A stretch of 64,000 bases of DNA from Trileptium ribeirensis. Taxonomy: Eukaryota; Nematoda; Enoplea; Enoplida; Thoracostomopsidae. The translations under genes and the position numbers were made by a program. This document shows positions 49,637 through 60,850 of the stretch, one piece after another (positions within the stretch are counted from its first letter, which is position 1; every line of letters starts with the position of its first letter). The DNA lies in the NCBI GenBank assembly GCA_030248225.1, contig JASANE010011627.1:1-64000 (forward strand). Reading direction: 5' to 3'. Under the pieces are notes generated by a model, which had not been told where the DNA came from, ran no database searches, and worked only from the letters and a program-made list of their open reading frames with translations.

Positions 49637-52009
49637 AGTAGATTCCCCGACCACCTAGTGACAGACCCAGCTTCGGCGCCGAATTACTACACAAAGGACG
49701 CCTGGAAATATCTAAAATTGTCGAGTTCCCAATCGTGTGATTAAGAAAACGTTAGCCGAAGTCGTTCTGATTTCCCGTGGTCTTGTAGGTACCAAAATAA
49801 TACAACTTGGACATTAAAGATACGCGTTTTACATGACTAACGAGCTGAGTTAGGTATGTAGAATTTTCATTGACACGACCAGGGCTACAGATTTTTAGCT
49901 GAAGCAGACTTGATCAAAATAGGATCGGGTATCGGTTTATCACTTATGCCATGGTTTTAAAATTTATTGCATAGTTAAATTTTCTGCACTAATACTGCTC
50001 TAGGGATTGAACAAACTTAAAGCCTAGCACGGAGGATCTGGGCTTTGTGGGTTTCTGTTAAGTTCTCGTGAAGGAGATAGAAAATTTGTCATTGTTATTT
50101 TGAACTAAGTAAATTTGAGGCACGAGGCACGGCTTTCGAGCCGAAAGTTGGCCCCTGGCCAGGGTTAGCGTCATGGAAAAGGTTCTAAGATCAGAATCTC
50201 CTGAGCTTAGGGAACGATTTCTTTCCGTAAAGCGAAATTTGTTGCGTTTATTGCGCTTGTCTTGTTTTCTCATTTTTGTATGATAATAATCTATACATAT
50301 CACTGAGTTGTAAGGTACTTTGATTTCATCTGCTGTATTTTGTGACGAGTTACTAAATAAGATCTGACAATCATCTACGTGGATTGAGTACAGCTGAATC
50401 TGGAGTTAGGGCATTCCTTCGAAACTTTTAACATGAGAATAGTGCGGACGAAAATTCAGTCACATTCCCCCTGACCATCTCGTAACAAAATGTATGTTCA
50501 TACAGTATCCGAAACACAAGGATATACAATGTAATGTGGAGGAAACTGGCAATTGTGCTGGCTGAAAGGAATGGAAGCAAGGAACGATGCTTAGAGGATG
50601 CGTCCGGATGCCGAAAGTTCCAAATGTACCCGTGATCCGCCTACCTCAATAGAAATAATTCAAACAATCACGTCTGAGCGATTCAATTTTTGATACAACT
50701 GAACTAAATTATTTATTCTTTCGGTGAGCTTTAAGCTGTCGGCTTTGAAAATTAAAAGTGTCGTTGTACCGGCGGCGTTAAACATAACAGACCGCGACAG
50801 TCTCTTCGCTTCGAGATGAGGACGTCCCCAGCGTCTATTAAATTGGCAATACCTAATGAGTGGTAGGAACAACCTGGCGATCCCCATGTGCTTGTCTACG
50901 ACTCTAAGCTAAACAAATCGGACACAAACAACGTACCTGACGCAGGACCGAGTGAGCATTTGGTACAAAATTCGAGCACATTGAATACACCGAATGTGTC
51001 GCAGCAACTTCCAAATGTATCAAAAAGGATAAATCGTGTTACGCGAGACCTTTGTGTGGCGCCCTAGCTTATAAAAATGAGGACTAAATAAGTGCAAAGG
51101 TTAGTTTATAAGGTATTTGTAAAACAGGAGCGTAAATATAAACCGGCAATTGGTATTTATGTTGAAACAAGCTTACATTTGTACTAGCCGATTGTCGACT
51201 ATGCATTTAAATTGCCTAGTTGACAAAAATGGAAGTAGTTGTAATATCTGTCGTCAATTGCATTGACGACAGTAGCAATATTTCGTAATAATTGGATGCA
51301 ATTGGTTGAAAGTTCAGTACAATTCACCCGTAATATTTTAAACCCCATCATTTTGTATACTTTTATGCACATAGTCTAAGTTTATTTTTACGCAATAACT
51401 GAAATATACTAGTTTACATTAATAGAGTTAACATACTTGGAACGTACCTACATAACAATCTAATAAGTCGCAAAATATATACATATAAACGTATATAAAT
51501 AGCTAATATTCACATATATTTAGGAAATCTACTCGAAAGCAAGTGTCCAGAAAGTACATCTACATCTGTATTGTAACAGTATCTTGTTTCAATCACAGAA
51601 ACTACATGTCTATACCAATCCAAAGTATCACATATGCATGAGTGACCACCTTCCAGCTAGTAGATAATGCAGAGAAAATTCGAGAGAAAAGGTTCTTTGA
51701 ATATCGAGAAAAATGAGAATGTTAAATTGTTGTTGTGTGACGAAATTCGTGCGAAGAAATTAAAATTCCACCAACTTTGTTTAGTTTCAACTACAGATAA
51801 AGTGAGAAATCGAATGTTATTCGACACTCCCACACGGAGAAAGTCGGCACCATGTTATAAAATCTATCATTGTAATAAGTCAAATCCGACACTCCCAAAC
51901 GGCGTTAGTCGGTAACTGGGAAATATTCAACGTCAATAGTTAGGTCCGCCCCAATAGTCAGACTTTACAGGGTTCGGTTTACGAGCTACCGTATATGGGA
52001 CTAGTCGAA
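49637..52009. other. No recognised gene; possible retroelement LTR region
   Basis: Small open frames (50058-50303, 50660-50887, 51667-51915) are mirrored exactly in the right arm because of the palindrome, which is not evidence of selection. Sequence 3' of the NADAR-SGNH frame (51810-51920) contains two GGGAGTGTCG motifs on the minus strand, a possible LTR start. No complete LTR could be defined. Confidence 0.35.
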
Positions 52010-52648
52010 GCATCGGGAGATGCTCACACCATTTGAACCACATCTCGCGCAGACCTGTGTGACTGACGTGAAACACGTGACTGTCAAATGGATCGAACAT
52101 AACCAGATTGATGTTGCCATTAAAGAAGAAAGGATTTCACGAGCCATCACACCAGTTCACACACTGAACAGTTGTTTGAGACAAACGTTGTTGATTCCAA
52201 TTTGAATGTGGCGCCACGTCATCTATCGACGGGTGCTTGATGGCTGTACTGACCAAAAATGTTGGAGCGTTGGTTTTGTATGCCGCCCCGAGAATCAGCT
52301 TTTCGAGTTGGCACCATTGTTTTTGCTGATCAATCTGTGAACAGTTTTTTACAACATTTATCCCACAATTAATAATAACATAGCGGTAGTGTGAAAACCG
52401 AAAACGTCAGTGCCTTATTTTACTAGCAATGTAAGAATACTTTGCACCTGAGATGCTGTACACATGACCACTACCTATCGAGCTCATTTTTCGGCATTGA
52501 CTGTCAGATATAATAAGAACAGTGTACTTATATGAGGTCTTCATTTTGATCCTATGTTTAAGCAGTAATTTAAATCCGAAAAACTCTTTATAAACACCAT
52601 TGATGTACATTTCCCGTAGTTCGTTTAAGACATCGCCATACGCATTTA
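52010..52648 (-). pseudogene. NADAR end plus SGNH-hydrolase-like domain (left arm)
   Basis: Reading leftward after the inserted element, the minus strand gives AYGDVLNELREMY, which fits the last helix of a NADAR domain (family GxxLxxxRE). It continues to YTVLIISDSQCRKM (block I of SGNH hydrolases, with Asp-Ser). After a stop comes VIINCGIN (block III, GxN), and near the end FDSHVFHVSHTGL (block V, DxxH-like). The stop and frame changes make it a pseudogene. SGNH enzymes are Ser hydrolases or esterases; the substrate is unknown. The plus-strand frames here are shadows. Confidence 0.55.
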
Positions 52649-53982
52649 TGCATCATTCACAGAGAAGTGCGTGCACCATTTGCACACCGCAAGCTACTGC
52701 AACGACCATGTTTTATGGAAATGATATTGCCATGACATTACGTTGTTATAAACAAAGTGGCATCAGCAGCGAAAGCCAAGATATTGCTGGTACAATATCG
52801 TATGATGATATTGCAGTCTCAATAGCACAAGCTCAACAATGCTCCCACAATAAAATTGTTTTGTATTGCACTGTCAATAGCGTAAGCTAGAAATATCGCT
52901 GCTGCAACAATATTGCCTTATATTGCATTGCAGCCCCTCCAGCTTGATATTGGTGTCCCCCTCAATTTGATATTAGTGCCCGTCTCCAGTTTAATATTGA
53001 TGCCTCCCTCTATTTTTCTAGTGGTGCACTTCCAGCTTGACATTGGTGCAATCCCACCAGTTTGATATTGATGTCCCCCGCCAGCTGAATATTGGTCCCT
53101 TTTCAGTTTGACATTGGTGTCCCCTCCAGTTTGATTTTGGTGGCCCCTCCAGTCTGATAGTGGTGCGCTCTTCCAGTTTGATATTGATGCACCTCCAGCT
53201 TGATATTTGGTGTCCCCTCCAATTTGATATTAGTGCCCTCTTCCAGTTTGATATTGGTGCCCCTCCAGCTTGATATTGGTGTCCCCCTCCAATTTGGTAT
53301 CAGAGCCCTCTTCCAGTTTGACATTGATGCCTCCCTCCATTTTTCTAGTTGTGCTTTTCCAGCTTGATATTGGTGCCCCCTCCAGTTTGATATTGGTGCC
53401 CCCTCCAGCTGAATATTGGTCCCTTTTCAGTTTGACATTGGTGTCCCCTCCAGTTTGATTTTGGTGGCCCCTCCAGTCTGATAGTGGTGCCCCTTCCAGT
53501 TTGATATTGATTCTCCTTCAGCTTAATATTGCTGCCCACTCTAGTTTGATATTTGTGACCCTCCAGCTGGACATTGGTACTTCTCTATTTTGATATTGGT
53601 GCCCCATTCCAGTTTGATATCTGTGCCCTCCTCCAGTTTTGATATTGGTGCCCTTCCAGCTTAATATTGGTGCCCCCTCTAGTTCGATATTCTTGCCCCG
53701 TCCAGTTCATTATTGGTGCTCCCCTCCAGTATGATATTGATACCCCCTTCAGTTTGACATTGGTGTCTCCTCCAGTTTGATATTGATATCCCCTTTAGTT
53801 TGACGTTGGTGCAACCCTGCCAGCTCATACGATATTGTAGCAGCAATATTCTTAGCTTTCGCTATTGATGCCACTTTGTTTATAACAACGTAATGTCATG
53901 GCAATATCATTTCCATAAAACATGGTCGTTGCAATAGCTTGCGGTGTGCAATTCGTGCACGCACTTCCCTGTGAATGATGCA
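52649..53982. mobile_element. 1.33-kb TIR element with minisatellite core (left arm)
   Basis: Terminal inverted repeats of about 150 bp start TGCATCATTCACAGAGAAGT and, inverted from the right, TGCATCATTCACAGGGAAGT. TTA flanks both sides (52646-52648, 53983-53985). The core (52930-53825) is a minisatellite of about 26-bp units of the form CCAGTTTGATATTGGTGCCC. No transposase. It interrupts the NADAR reading frame. The first bases (TGCATCATT) resemble the element at 1109. Confidence 0.9.
52930..53825. repeat. Minisatellite core of the TIR element (left arm)
   Basis: More than 30 units of roughly 25-28 bp, alternating CCAGTTTGATATTGGTGCCC and CCAGCTTGATATTGGTGTCC with length changes. The apparent proteins on either strand are by-products. 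Confidence 0.95.
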
Positions 53983-54439
53983 TTACCCCAGGGAAAACAT
54001 ATTGTTGTGAAGCATTGTTCATTCTCAAACCGCACGACCAAACATGTTCATTGTTTCCGGAACAAGCTACGAATTTGTGGTTTTCATGATCTTCGCTGTT
54101 CTCGACAATACGACGAAAATGTTTGAAAAATTTGCCCTTACCTCGTTTGAGCAAATGTAAGAGAATGTCAAGGTACACATACCGTGCCCGAAAGACCCAA
54201 ATCGCGGCAATACGAATGCCGCTATTTTTGACCCAGAGAAATATGCGTTGAGAATACGCCTTGTGTTCTTTATTGTCGAGCATCTTTTTGGCCATTGGAC
54301 GATAGCCGATTTGTCGTAGGATAATATACCAAAACGTGAGTTCAATCGACATCGTTCGTTTACTGTAGAATTTAATCGACCGGCTCACCCAGTATCGAGA
54401 TAGGCGATTTTGGTGTGATAAATAGGTAAAGACAACCAT
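53983..54439 (-). pseudogene. NADAR domain, main part (left arm)
   Basis: Minus-strand frame starting about 100 bases after the end of the BEL/Pao pol frame. It reads SIELTFWYIILRQIGYRPMA, then KKMLDNKEHKAYSQR, later RGKGKFFKHFRRI and EHVWSCGLRM. These fit the NADAR fold in order: the (S/V)E-x-x-(F/Y)-x-x-x-(K/R)A helix, AxxIL, a KF helix, and the WGxGL-type motif. NADAR enzymes act on ADP-ribose-type substrates, including removal of ADP-ribose from nucleic acid. Inserted element at 53982 cuts it off just after the W-x-x-GL motif. Recognition is by eye; the N-terminal strand is not clear. Confidence 0.6.
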
Positions 54440-54529
54440 GACGAACTAAAATAATAGTGATATTATAGAACAAGTTAAATTACATACAATAACACATATT
54501 AACCTAATCACATAAACTACTTTGCTTAT

Positions 54530-56833
54530 AATATTTCCTTATTTTTCGTTTTCACAGATACTTTTGATTTTAGACATAGCATCTCGAGCAGGTTGCCTTT
54601 GTGATCTGTTTTTAAATGAATCAAGGTTAGCTTCACTTGTGTCAGACGTACCGTGTGAACAGTTAATTTCTAACGGGTACAATAGTTTCACAGCTCGGTT
54701 AATGTGCTTATTATTCGATATCTTAACGGTAGCGAATCGATACTTGCCGTCCGAGGTCAACTTAACAGCAACTATAATTCCACGCTTCCATGTGTTTCTA
54801 GGCAATTTGTCATGAATCAACACATCTCCTACTGATGGAATTGAATCGTGTGTATTGTGTTGTTTAATCATTATGTGTTTACTCCTAAGCTCTTATAAAT
54901 ATTGACTTTTCCAAATGTGTCAAAAATTGTCAAGCATAGACTGAATGCGTTTCCAGGTTAATAAAATATCAGCACCACTTAGAGGCTTAGGTTGGTAATC
55001 ACAAGGTGGCACAAGGGGTAGACGGTAGATATGAATAGGGGCCGCCTAGAAAATGAGCAGGTGTATCGGCAACTCTGCCACGTCACCCTCGGGATAGCAT
55101 AATGGTCGTGTGTTGACGATCGACGCAATTTCGGACACAACTGTTTGAAGCTCGTCTAAGGACACGCATTTATGATCGAGCGACTTCTTTAGAGATTGTT
55201 TGACTATTCCGACCATCCGTTCGTAGAACCCTCCCATACAGGGAGAAGCTTCGGTGATAAATTTCCAGTTTATTCCCGACGATGCGATTTAGTCTTGAAA
55301 TGAGGGATGTTGTAAAGCCTCTTGCCATCGTCGCTGCATAAAATTATTAGTCATGTGGAAATTTGTTGCATTGTCGGATACTATGATGTTCGGGCGACCT
55401 CTCTGCGAAATGAAAGCCTCAGCGACAACACACACTGTAGCGCTGAAAGCGATTCAACGATGTCGAGATGCACAGCTCGTAGAACAGCACATGTGTACTG
55501 GCAAATCCATGCCTTTTTGGTTGTTTGACCTTCTTTGATGAAAATTGGGCCCATGTAGTCCATCCCGACACTTTCAAACGCTTGTTGTCGTTGTACACGG
55601 AAGTTCGGGAGGGCGGGCGCTGTAGGTGTTCGAAATGACCCGCCATGATATAGTCGACACGTCCGACATTGTTTGATGACCTTTTTACTTGCGACCGACC
55701 CTGTGGGATCCAGTATTTGAGACGTAGTTGACACAGTGTATGCGAGACCCCAGCATGTCGTAGTCGTTTGTGACAATCGACGATCAGCAGATCTGAATAA
55801 TAATTGTTTTTGGCATTATTATTGGATGAACAGTTTCATAGTTAGTTTTCATATTCTGCAGACGACCACCGCAGCGCAAAATTCCATCATTATCTTTGAG
55901 TAAATCCAATGATCGGTATAATTTGGACACATTCGAAGGGTGTTGAAACGATACTCGTCAGACATGAGAGTCCCAAAATAACTGCGCTGCATTTAATTCT
56001 GCTGCGTATAAATAGTTATTTGATAAACGCTGCTTACGATGACAATTGTTCATAAACCGTTTCACCCAGGCCGTTACTCGCAGCAGTCGGCTGAGTGAAG
56101 AAAATTTAGTTACGTCGACAAGAGGCGGACACTCTTCTACTACGTCAACCATACAAGAAGCTTCATTTGGTGGCTCCATTGACTGTATGTCAGACGTGAC
56201 AATGGGATCCATTCGTGCAATGTCAAGAGGTGTAGCCGGCCAAATACTTTCCGACTTTGACAACCAATGGGGCCCATGCCACCACAAAGTATTGTCTTGA
56301 AGTTTGTCGACTGAACATCCACGCGATGATAAATCAGCTGGATTCTGCTCAGTTGGCACATAGCGAAACTCAGTTGTTGACGAAGCCTTTACTTTGGTGA
56401 CTCGATTTTTGACGAAAGTCGTCGACACGGGACGTCCCAATATCCAGTATAGGACACACTGTGAATCAGACCACATAACGCTACGCTTGATTTCAACGGA
56501 CAATTGAGAGTAACGAAGCGCAAAATTCGGATGCCGATTAACATGGCCATCAGTTTTAGCCTGGGAATAGTCATTTCTGTGATTGGAGCAATTGTGGATT
56601 TCGAAAAAATAAGATTAGTTTCAATTGATGCCGATGAAATGGCTCAAAGATAGACAACAGCAGCATAGGCCTTAGCTGATGCGTCACAAAAGCAATGTAG
56701 CTCGTATTCGGTGGTTGATCCCGGAAAACTGTTGCCGATGAAGCGTGGCAACTTATGTGTCGCTATTCGTTGTAAGTCGACCACGCAACTTTTCCATTCG
56801 TTAATTATAGGTTCAGATAAATTGTCATCGTAC
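54530..56833 (-). pseudogene. BEL/Pao retrotransposon pol, 3' part (left arm and spacer)
   Basis: Minus-strand order: RNase H (YELHCFCDASAKAYA near 56650-56710, TIPRLKLMA, and WSDSQCVLYWI near 56450-56480); the connector (FVKNRVTKV, YVPTEQNPADLSSRG, LWWHGPHWL); the H2C2 zinc motif (RHAGVSH and CRTCRLYHGG near 55630-55770); the integrase core with D (GMDYMGPIF), D (SDNATNF) and E (MGGFYERMVGIV); and a DUF5641-type C-terminus (HDKLPRNTWKRGIIVAV) ending at 54539. All three integrase acid residues are present, but frame changes and a stop between about 55240 and 55390 break it. Gag, protease and reverse transcriptase are absent: the element is cut at the palindrome junction. Confidence 0.93.
56047..56821. 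other. Palindrome spacer (unique, about 0.78 kb)
   Basis: The only part of the palindrome present once. It codes on the minus strand for the RNase H and connector part of BEL/Pao pol, continuous with the left arm's frame. Its right end is where the inverted copy begins. Confidence 0.9.
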
Positions 56834-56834
56834 C

Positions 56835-58338
56835 AGCGTTTATCAAATAACTATTTATACGCAGCAGAATTAAATGCAGCGCAGTTATTTTGGGACTCTC
56901 ATGTCTGACGAGTATCGTTTCAACACCCTTCGAATGTGTCCAAATTATACCGATCATTGGATTTACTCAAAGATAATGATGGAATTTTGCGCTGCGGTGG
57001 TCGTCTGCAGAATATGAAAACTAACTATGAAACTGTTCATCCAATAATAATGCCAAAAACAATTATTATTCAGATCTGCTGATCGTCGATTGTCACAAAC
57101 GACTACGACATGCTGGGGTCTCGCATACACTGTGTCAACTACGTCTCAAATACTGGATCCCACAGGGCTTAATCGCAAGTAAAAAGGTCATCAAACAATG
57201 TCGGACGTGTCGACTATATCATGGCGGGTCATTTCGAACACCTACAGCGCCCGCCCTCCCGAACTTCCGTGTACAACGACAACAAGCGTTTGAAAGTGTC
57301 GGGATGGACTACATGGGCCCAATTTTCATCAAAGAAGGTCAAACAACCAAAAAGGCATGGATTTGCCAGTACACATGTGCTGTTCTACGAGCTGTGCATC
57401 TCGACATCGTTGAATCGCTTTCAGCGCTACAGTGTGTGTTGTCGCTGAGGCTTTCATTTCGCAGAGAGGTCGCCCGAACATCATAGTATCCGACAATGCA
57501 ACAAATTTCCACATGACTAATAATTTTATGCAGCGACGATGGCAAGAGGCTTTACAACATCCCTCATTTCAAGACTAAATCGCATCGTCGGGAATAAACT
57601 GGAAATTTATCACCGAAGCTTCTCCCTGTATGGGAGGGTTCTACGAACGGATGGTCGGAATAGTCAAACAATCTCTAAAGAAGTCGCTCGATCATAAATG
57701 CGTGTCCTTAGACGAGCTTCAAACAGTTGTGTCCGAAATTGCGTCGATCGTCAACACACGACCATTATGCTATCCCGAGGGTGACGTGGCAGAGTTGCCG
57801 ATACACCTGCTCATTTACTAGGCGGCCCCTATTCATATCTACCGTCTACCCTTTGTGCCACCTTGTGATTACCAACCTAAGCCTCTAAGTGGTGCTGATA
57901 TTTTATTAACCTGGAAACGCATTCAGTCTATGCTTGACAATTTTTGACACATTTGGAAAAGTCAATATTTATAAGAGCTTAGGAGTAAACACATAATGAT
58001 TAAACAACACAATACACACGATTCAATTCCATCAGTAGGAGATGTGTTGATTCATGACAAATTGCCTAGAAACACATGGAAGCGTGGAATTATAGTTGCT
58101 GTTAAGTTGACCTTGGACGGCAAGTATCGATTCGCTACCGTTAAGATATCGAATAATAAGCACATTAACCGAGCTGTGAAACTATTGTACCCGTTAGAAA
58201 TTAACTGTTCACACGGTACGTCTGACACAAGTGAAGCTAACCTTGATTCATTTAAAAACAATCACAAAGGCAACCTGCTCGAGATGCTATGTCTAAAATC
58301 AAAAGTATCTGTGAAAACGAAAAATCGAAATACTATAA
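56835..58338 (+). pseudogene. BEL/Pao pol, inverted 3' copy (right arm)
   Basis: Mirror of the left-arm pol from YLYAAELNAAQLFWDSHV (56845-56908) through the zinc motif, integrase (GMDYMGPIF near 57300; MGGFYERMVGIV at 57630) and the DUF5641-type C-terminus (from 57996). It has no RNase H, because the duplication starts inside pol. It shares the frame damage of the left copy, so that damage predates the duplication, and adds its own changes (for example near 57170). Confidence 0.92.
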
Positions 58339-58424
58339 GCAAAGTAGTTTATGTGATTAGGTTAATATGTGTTATTGTATGTAATTTAACTTGTTCTATA
58401 ATATCACTATTATTTTAGTTCGTC

Positions 58425-58878
58425 ATGGTTGTCTTTACCTATTTATCACACCAAAATCGCCTATCTCGATACTTGGTTAGCCGGTCGATTAAATTCTACA
58501 GTAAACGAACGATGTCGATTGAACTCACGTTTTGGTATATTATCCTACGACAAATCGGCTATCGTCCAATGGCCAAAAAGATGCTCGACAATAAAAACAA
58601 GGCGTATTCTCAACGCATATTTCTCGGGTCAAAAATAGCGGCATTCGTATTGCCGCCATTTGGGTCTTTCGGGCACGGTATGTGTACCTTGACATTCTCT
58701 TACATTTGCTCAAACGAGGTAAGGGCAAATTTTTCAAACATTTTCGTCGTATTGTCGAGAACAGCGAAGATCATGAAAACCACAAATTCGTAGCTTGTTC
58801 CGGAAACAATGAACATGTTTGGTCGTGCGGTTTGAGAATGAACAATGCTTCACAACAATATGTTTTTCCCTGGGGTAA
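58425..58878 (+). pseudogene. NADAR domain, main part (right arm)
   Basis: Mirror of 53983-54439. Relative to the left copy it has a 3-base deletion, a one-base change of frame near 58627 and two substitutions near 58468. One extra T near 58868 restores a Trp just before the element insertion (YVFPWG). The left copy keeps one long frame; this one does not. Confidence 0.58.
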
Positions 58879-60215
58879 TGCATCATTCACAGGGAAGTGC
58901 GTGCACGAATTGCACACCGCAAGCTATTGCAACGACCATGTTTTATGGAAATGATATTGCCATGACATTACGTTGTTATAAACAAAGTGGCATCAATAGC
59001 GAAAGCTAAGAATATTGCTGCTACAATATCGTATGAGCTGGCAGGGTTGCACCAACGTCAAACTAAAGGGGATATCAATATCAAACTGGAGGAGACACCA
59101 ATGTCAAACTGAAGGGGGTATCAATATCATACTGGAGGGGAGCACCAATAATGAACTGGACGGGGCAAGAATATCGAACTAGAGGGGGCACCAATATTAA
59201 GCTGGAAGGGCACCAATATCAAAACTGGAGGAGGGCACAGATATCAAACTGGAATGGGGCACCAATATCAAAATAGAGAAGTACCAATGTCCAGCTGGAG
59301 GGTCACAAATATCAAACTAGAGTGGGCAGCAATATTAAGCTGAAGGAGAATCAATATCAAACTGGAAGGGGCACCACTATCAGACTGGAGGGGCCACCAA
59401 AATCAAACTGGAGGGGACACCAATGTCAAACTGAAAAGGGACCAATATTCAGCTGGAGGGGGCACCAATATCAAACTGGAGGGGGCACCAATATCAAGCT
59501 GGAAAAGCACCACTAGAAAAATGGAGAGAGGCATCAATATCAAACTGGAAGAGGGCACTAATACCAACTTGAGGGGGACACCAATATCAAGCTGGAGGGG
59601 CACCAATATCAAACTGGAAGAGGGCACTAATATCAAATTGGAGGGGACACCAACATCAAGCTGGAGGTGCACCAATATCAAACTGGAAGAGGGCACCACT
59701 ATCAAACTCGAGGACGGCACCAATATCAAACTGGAGGGGACATCAATATCAAACTGGAGGGATTGCACCAATGTCAAACTGAAGGGGGTACATCAATATC
59801 AAACTGGAGGGGATTGCACCAATGTCAAGCTGGAAGAGCACCACTAGAAAATGGAGGGAGGCATCAATGTTAAACTGGAGACGGGCACTAATACCAAATT
59901 GAGGGGGACACCAATATCAAGCTGGAGGGGCTGTAATGCAATATAAGGCAATATTGTTGCAGCAGCGATATTTCTAGCTTACGCTATTGACAGTGCAATA
60001 CAAAACAATTTTATTGTGGCAGCAATGTTGAGCTTGTGCTATTGAGAGTGCAATATCATCATACGATATTGTACCAGCAATATCTCAGCTTTCGCTATTG
60101 ATGCCACTTTGTTTATAACAACGTAATGTCATGGAAATATCATTTCCATAGAACATGGTAGTTGCAATAGCTTGCGGTGTGCAATTGGTGCACGCACTTC
60201 TCTGTGAATGATGCA
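58879..60215. mobile_element. 1.34-kb TIR element with minisatellite core (right arm)
   Basis: Mirror of 52649-53982, flanked by TAA at 58876-58878 and 60216-60218. The minisatellite core is about 59040-59940. Its presence in both arms at the same place dates the insertion before the inverted duplication. Confidence 0.9.
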
Positions 60216-60850
60216 TAAATGCGTATGGCGATGTCTTAAACGAACTACGGGAAATGTACATCAATGGTGTTTATAAAGAGTTTTTCGGATTTAAATTACT
60301 GCTTAAACATAGGATCAAAATGAAGACCTCATATAAGTACACTGTTCTTATTATATCTGACAGTCAATGCCGAAAAATGAGCTCGATAGGTAGTGGTCAT
60401 GTGTACAGCATCTCAGGTGCAAAGTATTCTTACATTGCTAGTAAAATAAGGCACTGACGTTTTCGGTTTTCACACTACCGCTATGTTATTATTAATTGTG
60501 GGATAAATGTTGTAAAAAACTGTTCACAGATTGATCAGCAAAAACAATGGTGCCAACTCGAAAAGCTGATTCTGGGGCGGCATACAAAACCAACGCTCCA
60601 ACATTTTTGGTCAGTACAGCCATCAAGCACCCGTCGATAGATGACGTGGCGCCACATTCAAATTGGAATCAACAACGTTTGTCTCAAACAACTGTTCAGT
60701 GTGTGAACTGGTGTGATGGCTCGTGAAATCCTTTCTTCTTTAATGGCAACATCAATCTGGTTATGTTCGATCCATTTGACAGTCACGTGTTTCACGTCAG
60801 TCACACAGGTCTGCGCGAGATGTGGTTCAAATGGTGTGAGCATCTCCCGA
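60216..60850 (+). pseudogene. NADAR end plus SGNH-hydrolase-like domain (right arm)
   Basis: Mirror of 52010-52648. The intact part (60254-60457) holds YTVLIISDSQCRKM. Block III (VIINCGIN) follows near 60483-60510, and the block V-like FDSHVFHVSHTGL near 60772-60815, in different frames. A TGA at 60455 and further stops break it. The minus-strand frames here are shadows. Confidence 0.55.

Larger units (their letters stand above)
44531..50640. repeat. Old direct duplication, copy 2
   Basis: Counterpart of 37900-43050; see the matched blocks there. This copy additionally carries the 1.3-kb minisatellite at 45340-46650 and a MITE at 49218. Its right part (from 48863) is also the outer part of the palindrome's left arm, so it exists a third time, inverted, near the right edge. 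Confidence 0.55.
48863..56046. repeat. Giant palindrome, left arm
   Basis: Every position x in this stretch has its complement at about 112,863-112,867 minus x in the right arm. Examples: the MITE at 49218 against 63231, frames at 50058-50303 against 62560-62805, 51667-51915 against 60948-61196, and 55046-55237 against 57630-57821. The arms differ by scattered substitutions and small indels, by eye on the order of one to two percent. The left end given here is only where the right arm runs off the window. Confidence 0.97.

Noticed and set aside
51667..52205. Plus-strand frames 51667-51915 and 52020-52205 as genes, supported by identical frames in the right arm
   Set aside because: The mirrored copies come from the palindrome and are not independent evidence. 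The second frame overlaps the SGNH-like frame on the other strand and is its shadow.
52930..53825. Open frames across the CCAGTTTGATATTGG array on both strands, mirrored at 59040-59940
   Set aside because: Repeat-derived frames with no start context; present on both strands and in both palindrome arms.
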